A stretch of DNA of 5,091 bases from Porphyromonadaceae bacterium UBA2720 (lineage in GTDB: Bacteria; Bacteroidota; Bacteroidia; Bacteroidales; Muribaculaceae), in the NCBI GenBank assembly GCA_002353885.1, contig DEKO01000032.1:24836-29926 (forward strand). The letters are read 5' to 3'. Under the pieces are notes generated by a model. That model was not told the origin of the DNA. It saw only the letters and a program-made list of their open reading frames with translations, and did not search any database. Positions 1 to 5,091 of this stretch are shown one piece after another. Within the stretch, counting starts at the first letter, position 1, and each line of letters opens with the position of its first letter. A program made the translations under genes and the position numbers.

Positions 1-33
1 ATCAAACCTCATCAAATATATTTTTGGGTGGTC

Positions 34-97
34 TTTGATGGTCTTTGGCGGTTTTGGTGGCAGATTTTTTCCACCAAAGCCGTCAGACCTCATCAAA
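34..97. repeat. Dyad unit A (27-nt arms, 10-nt loop)
   Basis: The left arm is 34-60, the loop CAGATTTTTT is 61-70 and the right arm is 71-97. The loop-proximal end pairs well (TTTTGGTGG with CCACCAAAG, allowing one G-T) and so do the outer seven bases (TTTGATG with CATCAAA); the middle is mismatched. Confidence 0.82.
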
Positions 98-114
98 TAT
101 ATTTCTTGGTGGCT

Positions 115-178
115 TTTGATGGTCTTTGGCGGCTTTGGTGGCAGATTTTTTCCACCAAAGCCATCAAATTTCATCAAA
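115..178. repeat. Dyad unit B (27-nt arms, 10-nt loop)
   Basis: The left arm is 115-141, the loop CAGATTTTTT is 142-151 and the right arm is 152-178. The inner pairing GGCTTTGGTGG with CCACCAAAGCC is perfect over 11 bp, the longest inner stem of the three units. One further octamer-like word follows at 180-187. Confidence 0.85.
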
Positions 179-201
179 CTCATCAAAAATTATTGATGGC
201 C

Positions 202-265
202 TTTGATGGCTTTTGGCGGTTTTGGTGGCAGATTTTTTCCATCAAAGCCGTCAAACCTCATCAAA
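202..265. repeat. Dyad unit C (27-nt arms, 10-nt loop)
   Basis: The left arm is 202-228, the loop CAGATTTTTT is 229-238 and the right arm is 239-265. In the right arm the inner word is CCATCAAA instead of CCACCAAA, which gives one G-T or A-C type mismatch with TTTGGTGG. The unit is preceded by an extra octamer at 192 and is followed by decayed array sequence. Confidence 0.82.
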
Positions 266-300
266 GATTTTTTGGAAGCAGAGATTGTTCCACCAAATTT

Positions 301-348
301 ATCAACCCCCATCAAAACCTATTCTTATAGCCTTTGATGGGGGTTGAT
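301..348 (-). terminator. Perfect 16-bp hairpin after the last ompH, possible operon terminator
   Basis: Positions 301-316 (ATCAACCCCCATCAAA) are the exact reverse complement of 333-348, with a 16-nt loop between. The hairpin lies 17 nt past the ompH3 stop, the usual place for a terminator. The stem has a run of five G-C pairs in its middle. On the minus strand it is followed by an AAATTTGG stretch rather than a clean U tract, so intrinsic termination is plausible but not proven. The stem contains the same ATCAAA words as the neighbouring array, so it may instead be the array's end unit. The symmetrical stem would work in either direction. Confidence 0.5.
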
Positions 349-365
349 TGCAGATGGTTGTTGGG

Positions 366-869
366 TTACAGTCCCAGTTTCTTCTTGACCAGGTCGGTGA
401 TGTCGGTGACGTTGGCGCTGCGATAACTCACCGGAGTCTTGGCCACATCGAGGATGAGGTCATACCCCATCTGGTCGCCTACCTCCTGCACGGCGGCCTG
501 GATGGCGGCGGTGATGGGTGTCATCAGTTCGTGCTCGCGTGTGCGCAGCTCGGCTGCTGCTTGCTGCTGATAAGCCTGGATGCGCTTGTCGCCCTCCTGC
601 ACCTCCTGCATGCGGCGGTCGCGAATGGCGGCCGGTGTGGCGGGGTCGGTGGCGATGGCCTGGTACTCGGCGTACTTCTTGTCAAAGTCGGCCTGTAGCA
701 TCTTGTATTCAGCTTGCAGTTTGTCGCTGGTAGCCTTGAGCTTGGCCTCGGCAGCAGCCTTGTCGGGCAAGGCATTGAACACGTCCTGCGAGTTATAAAC
801 GGCTATCTTGCTCTGTGCGACAACGAGCAACGGCAGTAACAAGCCGATGAGGAATAAAGTTCGTCTCAT
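366..869 (-). CDS. ompH: OmpH/Skp-family periplasmic chaperone, copy 3
   Basis: A 167-residue protein and the last gene of the cluster. The signal peptide is MRRTLFLIGLLLPLLVVA, cut before Gln19. The mature protein starts SKIAVYNSQDVFNALPDK, matching copy 2. The helical region (about 35-130) is unusually rich in Ala and Gln, with AAIRDRRMQEVQ and a run of QQQAAAELRTREHE. The end, YDLILDVAKTPVSYRS then DLVKKKLGL, matches the family body domain. It is roughly 40% identical to copy 2. Its presumed role is a periplasmic outer-membrane-protein chaperone, possibly specialised or forming mixed trimers with copy 2; the sequence cannot tell. A large dyad lies 15 nt upstream of the start and a perfect hairpin 17 nt after the stop, so its expression may be set apart from the other two. 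Confidence 0.92.
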   Translation of the reverse strand: MRRTLFLIGLLLPLLVVAQSKIAVYNSQDVFNALPDKAAAEAKLKATSDKLQAEYKMLQADFDKKYAEYQAIATDPATPAAIRDRRMQEVQEGDKRIQAYQQQAAAELRTREHELMTPITAAIQAAVQEVGDQMGYDLILDVAKTPVSYRSANVTDITDLVKKKLGL

Positions 870-884
870 GATTGAGTAATAAAA

Positions 885-984
885 GAAGTTAAGGAGTTAA
901 AGAGTTATGGGAAGTTAAGACTTGAGCAGAATCAACTGCATGGTGATGTCTTAACTACTTAACTCCCTTTAACTCCTTAACTCC
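885..984. repeat. 37-bp imperfect inverted repeat of AGTTAA words filling the ompH2-ompH3 spacer
   Basis: The left arm (885-921) contains AGTTAA-type words at 887, 895, 903 (AGTTAT) and 913. The right arm (948-984) contains the complement TTAACT at 951, 959, 969 and 977. The words are phased 8-10 bp, and the two arms pair with small bulges, including GTTAAGAC with GTCTTAAC at the loop end. The 26-nt loop holds a small nested GCAG/CTGC stem (926-929 and 936-939). The dyad occupies 100 of the 128 bp between the stop of copy 2 and the start of copy 3, and ends only 15 nt before that start on the transcript. It could form a long hairpin that partly terminates transcription, changes mRNA stability or affects translation of copy 3. 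No U tract follows it. Confidence 0.8.
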
Positions 985-997
985 TGATATAATGAAT

Positions 998-1507
998 TTA
1001 CTTGATGCCCAGCTTGGCCTTGACCTTTGCGCTGACATCCTCGGCTCCAGTGCCTGTGTAGAGGATGGCGGGGATGGACATGTCGTAGATGAAGGTGTAG
1101 CCGCCCTCAGCGCCTACGGCCTGGATGGCATTCTGCAGCTTCTGAGTGATAGGGGCGAGCAGTTGTTCCTGCTGACGCTGCAGGTCCTGCGAAGCGGTCT
1201 GCTGGAAATTCTGGATCTTCTGGTACTCGTCCTGAAGCTCCTGCATGTGGCGGTCCTTGATGGCTTGAGGAGTGCTGGCATCCTTGTCGGTCTTCTCATA
1301 TTCGTCAGCCTTCTTCTGGAATGCGGTCTGCAGGTTCTTGAACTCGGTCTCATACTTGTCGCTGGCGGTCTTGAGTGTGCTCTCGGCTGTAGCCTTCTCG
1401 GGCATCACATTGAAGATTTCCTGGGTGTTGACATAACCCAACTTGACCTGTGCGACGAGGCACATGGGTGCAACCACAAAGGCTGCAAGCAATAATTTCT
1501 TAAGCAT
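998..1507 (-). CDS. ompH: OmpH/Skp-family periplasmic chaperone, copy 2
   Basis: A 169-residue protein with a signal peptide (MLKKLLLAAFVVAPMCLVA, cut before Gln20). The mature start VKLGYVNTQEIFNVMPEK is the family's N-terminal strand and helix. Residues about 35-130 are a Gln/Lys/Glu-rich coiled coil with the QAIKDRHMQELQDEYQKIQ segment. YTFIYDMSIPAILYTG and a KVKAKLGIK tail close the body domain. Cys16 lies in the signal peptide with Met before it, so it is not a good lipobox and a lipoprotein is unlikely. My gap-free hand alignment with copy 3 gives about 62 identities in 149 mature residues (roughly 40%), so these two are duplicates. The presumed role is holding unfolded outer-membrane proteins for BamA. 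The leader is A-rich, with AAAGAGAA next to the ATG. The gene is followed, 13 nt past its stop, by a large inverted repeat. Confidence 0.92.
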   Translation of the reverse strand: MLKKLLLAAFVVAPMCLVAQVKLGYVNTQEIFNVMPEKATAESTLKTASDKYETEFKNLQTAFQKKADEYEKTDKDASTPQAIKDRHMQELQDEYQKIQNFQQTASQDLQRQQEQLLAPITQKLQNAIQAVGAEGGYTFIYDMSIPAILYTGTGAEDVSAKVKAKLGIK

Positions 1508-1565
1508 TTCTCTTTAATGTTATTTAGTTTTTGTTTTTCTCAAATTTCTCAGAGATTCCGGCTAC

Positions 1566-2087
1566 CTACTTGCCGTAGCCCAGCTTGGCCAGAACTTCGT
1601 TGCTCACGTCGATGCGAGGCGAGGCAAACAGGATGCTCTGCGACGAGGCGCGGTCAAAGATGACTTGGAAACCACGCTCCTCGCTCACCTTCTTCATCGC
1701 GTTGTAAATCTCGTCCTGGATGGGCTTGATGAGCGACTCGCGCTTCTTGAACAGCTCGCCCTGAGGACCGAAGTACTTGTATTGCAGCTGCGAGGCTTCC
1801 TTCTCCTTGGCCACAATCTCGGCCTCTTTTTTCTTCTTCTGCTCGTCGGTGAGGAAGACCATGTCGCTCTGGTAGTTCTTGTACATGGTGTCGGCCTCTT
1901 TCTTCAGATCGTCGACCTCGCGCTGCCAACGCTGTGACACCTGGTTGAGCTGCTCGTTGGCCATCTCATAGGACGGAATGTTCTTCAGGATGTACTCCAT
2001 GTCAACAAGGGCAAACTTCTGCGCGCTGGCCGTGAACATGCCGGCCAGAACAGCGACTAACACTAATGCAATCTTTTTCATAGTCAT
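1566..2087 (-). CDS. ompH: OmpH/Skp-family periplasmic chaperone, copy 1
   Basis: A 173-residue protein and the first of three OmpH/Skp-like genes after bamA. The N-terminus has a signal peptide (KK, hydrophobic core, TASA before Gln23), leaving about 151 mature residues, close to mature Skp (about 141). FALVDMEYILKNIPSYE is the typical first strand and helix of the family. About 40-135 is a highly charged Lys/Glu/Gln helix expected to form the coiled-coil tentacle. The end, GFQVIFDRASSQSILFASP then DVSNEVLAKLGYGK, is the second half of the body domain. Known role: trimers cage unfolded outer-membrane proteins in the periplasm and pass them to BamA. It is more divergent than copies 2 and 3 are from each other. 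Met3 (2079-2081), giving MKKIALVL, is an equally good start; neither has a Shine-Dalgarno sequence. It lies 148 bp after bamA and 58 bp before copy 2. Confidence 0.93.
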   Translation of the reverse strand: MTMKKIALVLVAVLAGMFTASAQKFALVDMEYILKNIPSYEMANEQLNQVSQRWQREVDDLKKEADTMYKNYQSDMVFLTDEQKKKKEAEIVAKEKEASQLQYKYFGPQGELFKKRESLIKPIQDEIYNAMKKVSEERGFQVIFDRASSQSILFASPRIDVSNEVLAKLGYGK

Positions 2088-2151
2088 GTGATGTTTTGTG
2101 AAAACTTGACTTTTAGACGTAATATCGGGTTGAAAGTTTAAAATCGGAAAC

Positions 2152-2193
2152 TAGGAGCAAGATGCAAGAATCGAGAATCAGGAATCAAGCTCT
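2152..2193. repeat. Degenerate 7-bp direct repeats, RRGAATC type
   Basis: A second, differently spelled heptamer run lies just left of the first in the same bamA-ompH spacer. Successive units on the plus strand are TAGGAGC, AAGATGC, AAGAATC, GAGAATC, AGGAATC and AAGCTCT. The three central units share GAATC at exact 7-bp spacing; the outer ones are decayed. No inverted partner was found, so this is a direct repeat, not a hairpin. The role is unknown. The two runs together fill about half of the 148-bp spacer. Confidence 0.65.
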
Positions 2194-2197
2194 AAAT

Positions 2198-2232
2198 TAG
2201 TCATTATGAATAATGCATTATGAATTATGCAT
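2198..2232. repeat. Five 7-bp direct repeats, TATGMAT type
   Basis: Immediately downstream of the bamA stop codon, five adjacent heptamers read TAGTCAT, TATGAAT, AATGCAT, TATGAAT and TATGCAT on the plus strand. The tract is entirely AT-rich. It contains a perfect 6-bp inverted repeat with a 2-nt centre (CATTAT at 2202-2207 and ATAATG at 2210-2215) and two self-complementary ATGCAT words. It could form a weak hairpin in the bamA-ompH mRNA, but there is no U tract to make it a convincing terminator. Confidence 0.75.
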
Positions 2233-2235
2233 TGA

Positions 2236-4869
2236 TTAAAATTCCTGGCCCAGCACAAAGTGGAAGTTGCTGCCACCCTTCTTGCCGAACACCGTGTCGA
2301 AGCCATAGCCCCAGTCGATACCCATCATGCCAATCATGGGCAGGAAGATGCGCGCGCCCACACCAGCCGAACGCTTCATGTCGAACGGGTTGAACTGCTT
2401 GACCGAGGTCCAGGCATTACCGGCCTCAAGGAACACCAGCGGATAGATTGTGGCGCTGGTCGAGAGCATCAGCGGGAAGTGAAGCTCGACCACAAAGCGG
2501 TCGTAGGCATAGCCCTCTGAGCCCGGGGGAGTGAACGCGCCGTTCTCATAGCCACGCAGGGCGATGGTCTCGGTTGCATAGGTGTAACTGCCGCTCATGC
2601 CGTCGCCACCCACATAGAAAGTCTCGAACGGCGTCTTCAGGTGCTTGTTCCAACTGCCCAGCAGACCGAAGTCGGCACGGGTCATCAGCACCAGCGTCCA
2701 ACGTCCATCGGGGTCGGTGAGCGGTGTGTAGGTGCGGGCCTGGAACTTGAGTTTCCAGTATTCAATCCAGCGGTAGAGCTCCTTCTTGTCGGCCTCTAGC
2801 GTGCTCTCAGACAAGCGCTTCCAGTCCTTCTTGCCAAACAGGCTTGCCGGTGGCGTGGCGTGGAAGCTGAGCGAGAACGAGCTGCCTCGACGGGTGTACA
2901 GCGGGTTGTCGATGCTGTTGCGAGCCAGCGTGAAGCCCAGCACGAAGGAGTTGGACACACCATTGTTCATATAGTAGAGATACTCCCAGTTTTTCAAACT
3001 GTACCACTGATAGCTCAGGTCGGCCGTGAGGGTGAAGTAGTCGTCGGGCCAATTCAGGCGCTTACCGAAGCCCACTGTGATACCAGCCATCTGCAGATAC
3101 TTGTTGGGGTCATAGGCGTTCTCGTAGTAGTTGTTGCCATAGTAATTACCGCCATAATAGTTGTTCATGTAGTAATTGTTCATGTAGTAGTTCTGCATGT
3201 AGTTGGTGTACTGGCGGTTGTAGTACGACGAGTTGATGCCTGTCTGACGGCTGTAGAAGCCCGACACCGACAGCGAGTTGGGGCGCTTGCCACCAAACCA
3301 TGGGTCGAGGAACGAGATGCTGTAGGCCTGGTAATACTTGGCGTTGGTTTGGGCACTGATGGTGAATGTCTGGCCGTCACCTTGCGGGATAAGGCCCTTG
3401 TAGCTTGACGGATGGAAGAGGTTCTTGATTGAGAAGTTGGTGAACTTCAGGCTCAGTTTACCCAAGATACCCGTCTGTCCCCAGCCGGCCGAGAACTCAA
3501 TCTGGTCGTTGGCCTTCGACTCCAGGTTCAGAATGATGTCAACTGTTCCGTTGTCCTCGTTGGGCTCGGGACGGATATCCATCTTCTCGGGGTCGAAGTG
3601 GCCCGTCTGGGCAATCTCACGCGCCGAGCGCATCAGGTCGTCCTTGCTGAACAGGTCGCCGGGACGCACACGCAGCTCGCGACGCACCACCTTCTCATAC
3701 AGACGGTCGTTGCCATTGATCACCACCTTATTAATACGTGCTTGCTTGCCCTCAAACATGCGCATCTCCAAGTCGATTGAGTCGCCCTCGACGCGAGCCT
3801 CGACCGGGATGAGTTGGTAGAAGAGGTAGCCGTTGTTCATATACAGGTTGGCGATGGCGTCGTCGTCCTCCTGGGTGCGCTTGTTGAGCAGCTTCTGGTT
3901 ATAGACGTCGCCCTTGCGGATGCCCAGCACCTCGTTGAGCACGGTCGACGGATAGACGGTGTTGCCCACCCACGACACGCTGTTGATGAAGTACTTCTTG
4001 CCCTCGTCGACGGTGATGTAGATGTCGACCGTCTTATCGTCATAGTTGACCACGCTGTCGGCCACAATCACCGCGTCGCGATAGCCCTTCTCGTTATATT
4101 TGTCGATGATGCGTTGCTTGTCGTCCTCATAGTCGGTGCGCACAAACTTCTTCTGGCTGAAGATCTTGAGCAGGTCGCCCTTTTCGTTGGTCTTCTTCAT
4201 CGTGCGCTTGATCTTGCGGTCGCTCAGCACTTGGTTGCCAGTGATATAGATCTTGTGCACCTTGATCTTGTCATGCTTGTCGACAACGATGTCGACGATG
4301 ACCTCGTTCTTGTTGCTCAGGTCCTCGCGTTGCACCACGTTGCACTCGGCCTTCTCAAAGCCCTTGTCGGCATAGTACTTCTCGACCAGTTGCTTGATGC
4401 GGTTGGCGATGTTGGGTGTCATCTGGCTGCCTTGAACCAGTCCTAGGCGCTCCTGGATCTCCTTCTTCTCGCCACCCTTCATGCCCACATAGTTGACGCT
4501 CGACACGCGTGGCTGCTGGCGCAGATTGAAAGTGAGCCAGATGCGGTCCTGATAGATCTTGTCGACTTGGATTTGGACTTTGCTGAACAGGCCTTGGCGC
4601 CAGAAGCGCTTGGCAACGGCCTTCAGGTCGTCGCCGGGGACCTCGATGCGCTGGCCGATGGTCAGGCCCGAGTAGCCCAAGATGATGTTGTTGTCGTAGT
4701 TGTCAACACCCTTGACCGTGATGCCTGCCAGCTCGTAGGTCGATGGGGAGCTGGTGAACACAATCTTGGGGTTAAAGATGGTGTCATTGACCGTGTGTGT
4801 CTCTTGGGCACCCATCGTCAGGGCACCCGCAAGCACGGCTGTGGTGAGCAGTAATGACTTATATCGCAT
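2236..4869 (-). CDS. bamA: Outer membrane protein assembly factor BamA (Omp85/YaeT)
   Basis: Complete 877-residue protein. Residues 1-22 form a signal peptide (RYK, a hydrophobic core, then MGA before Gln22), probably cleaved by signal peptidase I. I place five POTRA domains at about 45-118, 121-200, 203-288, 290-372 and 374-450; each ends in the usual beta strand, and GNxxL/Y-type turns occur at 211, 302 and 386. Residues 451-877 are the 16-strand barrel. LRGY at 771-774 is the family's conserved loop-6 motif (VRGF in E. coli), and the chain ends FHFVLGQEF, an aromatic-terminated strand like a BAM recognition signal. Known role: the core of the BAM complex, which folds and inserts barrel proteins into the outer membrane. 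Five POTRAs and the Skp-like neighbours favour BamA over TamA (three POTRAs). The start has an A-rich leader without a Shine-Dalgarno sequence, as is usual in Bacteroidota. Residues 549-592 are a striking Tyr/Asn-rich insert (see separate repeat). Confidence 0.97.
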   Translation of the reverse strand: MRYKSLLLTTAVLAGALTMGAQETHTVNDTIFNPKIVFTSSPSTYELAGITVKGVDNYDNNIILGYSGLTIGQRIEVPGDDLKAVAKRFWRQGLFSKVQIQVDKIYQDRIWLTFNLRQQPRVSSVNYVGMKGGEKKEIQERLGLVQGSQMTPNIANRIKQLVEKYYADKGFEKAECNVVQREDLSNKNEVIVDIVVDKHDKIKVHKIYITGNQVLSDRKIKRTMKKTNEKGDLLKIFSQKKFVRTDYEDDKQRIIDKYNEKGYRDAVIVADSVVNYDDKTVDIYITVDEGKKYFINSVSWVGNTVYPSTVLNEVLGIRKGDVYNQKLLNKRTQEDDDAIANLYMNNGYLFYQLIPVEARVEGDSIDLEMRMFEGKQARINKVVINGNDRLYEKVVRRELRVRPGDLFSKDDLMRSAREIAQTGHFDPEKMDIRPEPNEDNGTVDIILNLESKANDQIEFSAGWGQTGILGKLSLKFTNFSIKNLFHPSSYKGLIPQGDGQTFTISAQTNAKYYQAYSISFLDPWFGGKRPNSLSVSGFYSRQTGINSSYYNRQYTNYMQNYYMNNYYMNNYYGGNYYGNNYYENAYDPNKYLQMAGITVGFGKRLNWPDDYFTLTADLSYQWYSLKNWEYLYYMNNGVSNSFVLGFTLARNSIDNPLYTRRGSSFSLSFHATPPASLFGKKDWKRLSESTLEADKKELYRWIEYWKLKFQARTYTPLTDPDGRWTLVLMTRADFGLLGSWNKHLKTPFETFYVGGDGMSGSYTYATETIALRGYENGAFTPPGSEGYAYDRFVVELHFPLMLSTSATIYPLVFLEAGNAWTSVKQFNPFDMKRSAGVGARIFLPMIGMMGIDWGYGFDTVFGKKGGSNFHFVLGQEF
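3118..3192 (-). repeat. 15-bp tandem repeat in bamA encoding five NYYxx units
   Basis: Five in-frame 15-bp units, read on the minus strand, encode BamA residues 560-584: NYYMN, NYYMN, NYYGG, NYYGN, NYYEN. The first two differ only by AAC versus AAT for the first Asn; the others also vary in Tyr codons and in the last two residues. A degenerate unit (NYMQ, 556-559) precedes them, and Tyr/Asn-rich sequence continues on both sides (549-592). The tract lies between two probable barrel strands (around 530-540 and 592-602), so it is most likely an extracellular loop. Synonymous codon changes between units suggest an old duplication held by selection on protein sequence. Unit gain or loss would keep the reading frame, so loop length could vary between strains. 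The function is unknown. Confidence 0.9.
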
Positions 4870-4893
4870 AGGGTTGTCTGTTGTTTTCGATTG

Positions 4894-5091
4894 TCAGTTT
4901 TCAGTCGTCTGAATCTGTTCGCTGGTTTTGCCATATCGGCGTTCACGCTGCTGGTAGTCGACGATGGCATCAATGAAGTCCTGCTTGCTGAACTCGGGCC
5001 AGTACTTGTCGGTGAAGTAGAGCTCGCTGTAGGCTATCTGCCACAGCAAGAAGTTGCTGATGCGCAAGTCGCCGCCGGTGCGGATGAGCAG
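4894..5091 (-). CDS. uppS: Undecaprenyl diphosphate synthase (isoprenyl transferase), C-terminal part
   Basis: The gene is cut by the right edge; only the last 65 codons and a TGA stop (4894-4896) are present. My translation begins LLIRTGGDLRISNFLLWQ and continues to YSELYFTDKYWPEF and a basic YQQRERRYG tail. This is the conserved C-terminal block of cis-prenyltransferases. By alignment from memory with E. coli UppS, the visible Arg4, Arg10, Ser12 and Glu23 match Arg194, Arg200, Ser202 and Glu213, which bind diphosphate and build the dimer active site. The residue matching E. coli Glu198 is Asp here. Known role: cytosolic, membrane-associated condensation of eight isopentenyl diphosphates onto farnesyl diphosphate, giving the C55 lipid carrier for peptidoglycan and other surface glycans. 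Only 24 bp separate it from bamA, so the two are probably cotranscribed. The missing N-terminal part would lie to the right of the window. Confidence 0.95.
   Translation of the reverse strand: MLIRTGGDLRISNFLLWQIAYSELYFTDKYWPEFSKQDFIDAIVDYQQRERRYGKTSEQIQTTEN

Larger units (their letters stand above)
1..316. repeat. Array of phased TTTGATGG-type octamers, about 81-bp period
   Basis: The stretch downstream of the cluster contains no credible gene. It is an array of three long units: 1-81, 82-162 (same length, nearly the same sequence) and 163-249 (87 bp), then a decayed part to about 316. Each unit has octamers of the type TTTGRYGG at fixed spacing (24/34/44/53, 105/115/125/134, 192/202/212/221, that is 10, 10 and 9 bp). 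These are followed by CAGATTTTTT and then inverted octamers (YCATCAAA type) at 9-10 bp steps. The left edge of the window cuts the array, because 1-16 match the right arm of a preceding unit. There is no transposase and no spacer-repeat structure of a CRISPR array. It could be a non-autonomous mobile or REP-like element, or a protein-binding array. Confidence 0.88.

Noticed and set aside
1..316. CRISPR array
   Set aside because: The repeating unit is 81-87 bp, contiguous and internally palindromic, with no unique spacers between short exact repeats, and no cas gene is nearby.
28..330. 100-codon plus-strand reading frame with Trp-rich 27-residue repeats
   Set aside because: It stays open only because the 81-bp repeat unit is a multiple of three. 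It lies wholly within the dyad array, has no leader like the real genes, and has a composition unlike any protein family I recognise.
1..348. Insertion sequence or MITE with target duplication
   Set aside because: No transposase fragment is present and I could not find clear matching target duplications; the left boundary is outside the window, so this remains open rather than supported.
885..984. Standard intrinsic terminator between ompH2 and ompH3
   Set aside because: The stem is AT-rich with bulges and no U tract follows on the minus strand, so it is annotated only as an inverted repeat with an unknown effect.
1448..1507. Lipoprotein signal in ompH copy 2 (Cys16)
   Set aside because: The residues before the Cys are Ala-Pro-Met, which do not make a lipobox, and a signal peptidase I site LVA-Gln follows at once.
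2192..2199. Bacteroidota-type -7 promoter box (TAATTTAG on the minus strand) before ompH1
   Set aside because: It matches TAnnTTTG with one mismatch, but no TTTG element lies at the expected upstream distance, and the AT-rich repeat tract makes chance matches likely.
3814..4446. 210-codon plus-strand frame rich in Val, Leu, Asp and His
   Set aside because: It is antisense to the POTRA region of bamA and arises from the GC-rich codon use of that gene; there is no signal, domain or leader. The same holds for the plus-strand frames at 348-698, 992-1495 and 2860-3408.

Overview
The window reads as part of a Bacteroidota chromosome, most likely order Bacteroidales (Prevotella- or Muribaculaceae-like). 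The basis is the gene order uppS - bamA - several ompH/skp-like genes, the absence of clear Shine-Dalgarno sequences, A-rich leaders before start codons, and GC-rich genes separated by AT-rich spacers. The genus cannot be fixed from the sequence alone.

All five protein genes lie on the minus strand and are read from right to left. From 5091 down: the C-terminal 65 codons of undecaprenyl diphosphate synthase (uppS, cut by the window edge); a complete 877-residue BamA/Omp85 with five POTRA domains and a beta-barrel; then three consecutive small periplasmic chaperones of the OmpH/Skp family (173, 169 and 167 residues). The gaps are 24, 148, 58 and 128 bp, so one operon is plausible. Its promoter would lie beyond the right edge. 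In function the genes join envelope lipid-carrier synthesis (UppS) to outer-membrane protein biogenesis: Skp-like chaperones escort unfolded barrel proteins across the periplasm and BamA inserts them. OmpH copies 2 and 3 are clear paralogs (about 40% identical by hand count); copy 1 is more divergent.

The non-coding DNA is the unusual part. Positions 1-348, downstream of the last ompH, hold no credible gene. They hold an array of three 64-nt dyads at 81-87 bp spacing. Each is built from octamers related to TTTGATGG, phased every 9-10 bp and mirrored around an invariant 10-nt loop. The array ends in a perfect 16-bp inverted repeat next to the last stop codon, which may be the operon terminator. 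The ompH2-ompH3 spacer is almost filled by another dyad of the same design but unrelated sequence (AGTTAA-type words, 8-10 bp phasing). The bamA-ompH1 spacer carries two runs of degenerate 7-bp direct repeats. Inside bamA a 15-bp repeat encodes five Asn-Tyr-Tyr-x-x units in a probable surface loop of the barrel.

No RNA gene, CRISPR array, transposase or phage gene is visible. The best candidates for something undescribed are the phased-octamer dyads and the Tyr/Asn repeat loop of BamA.
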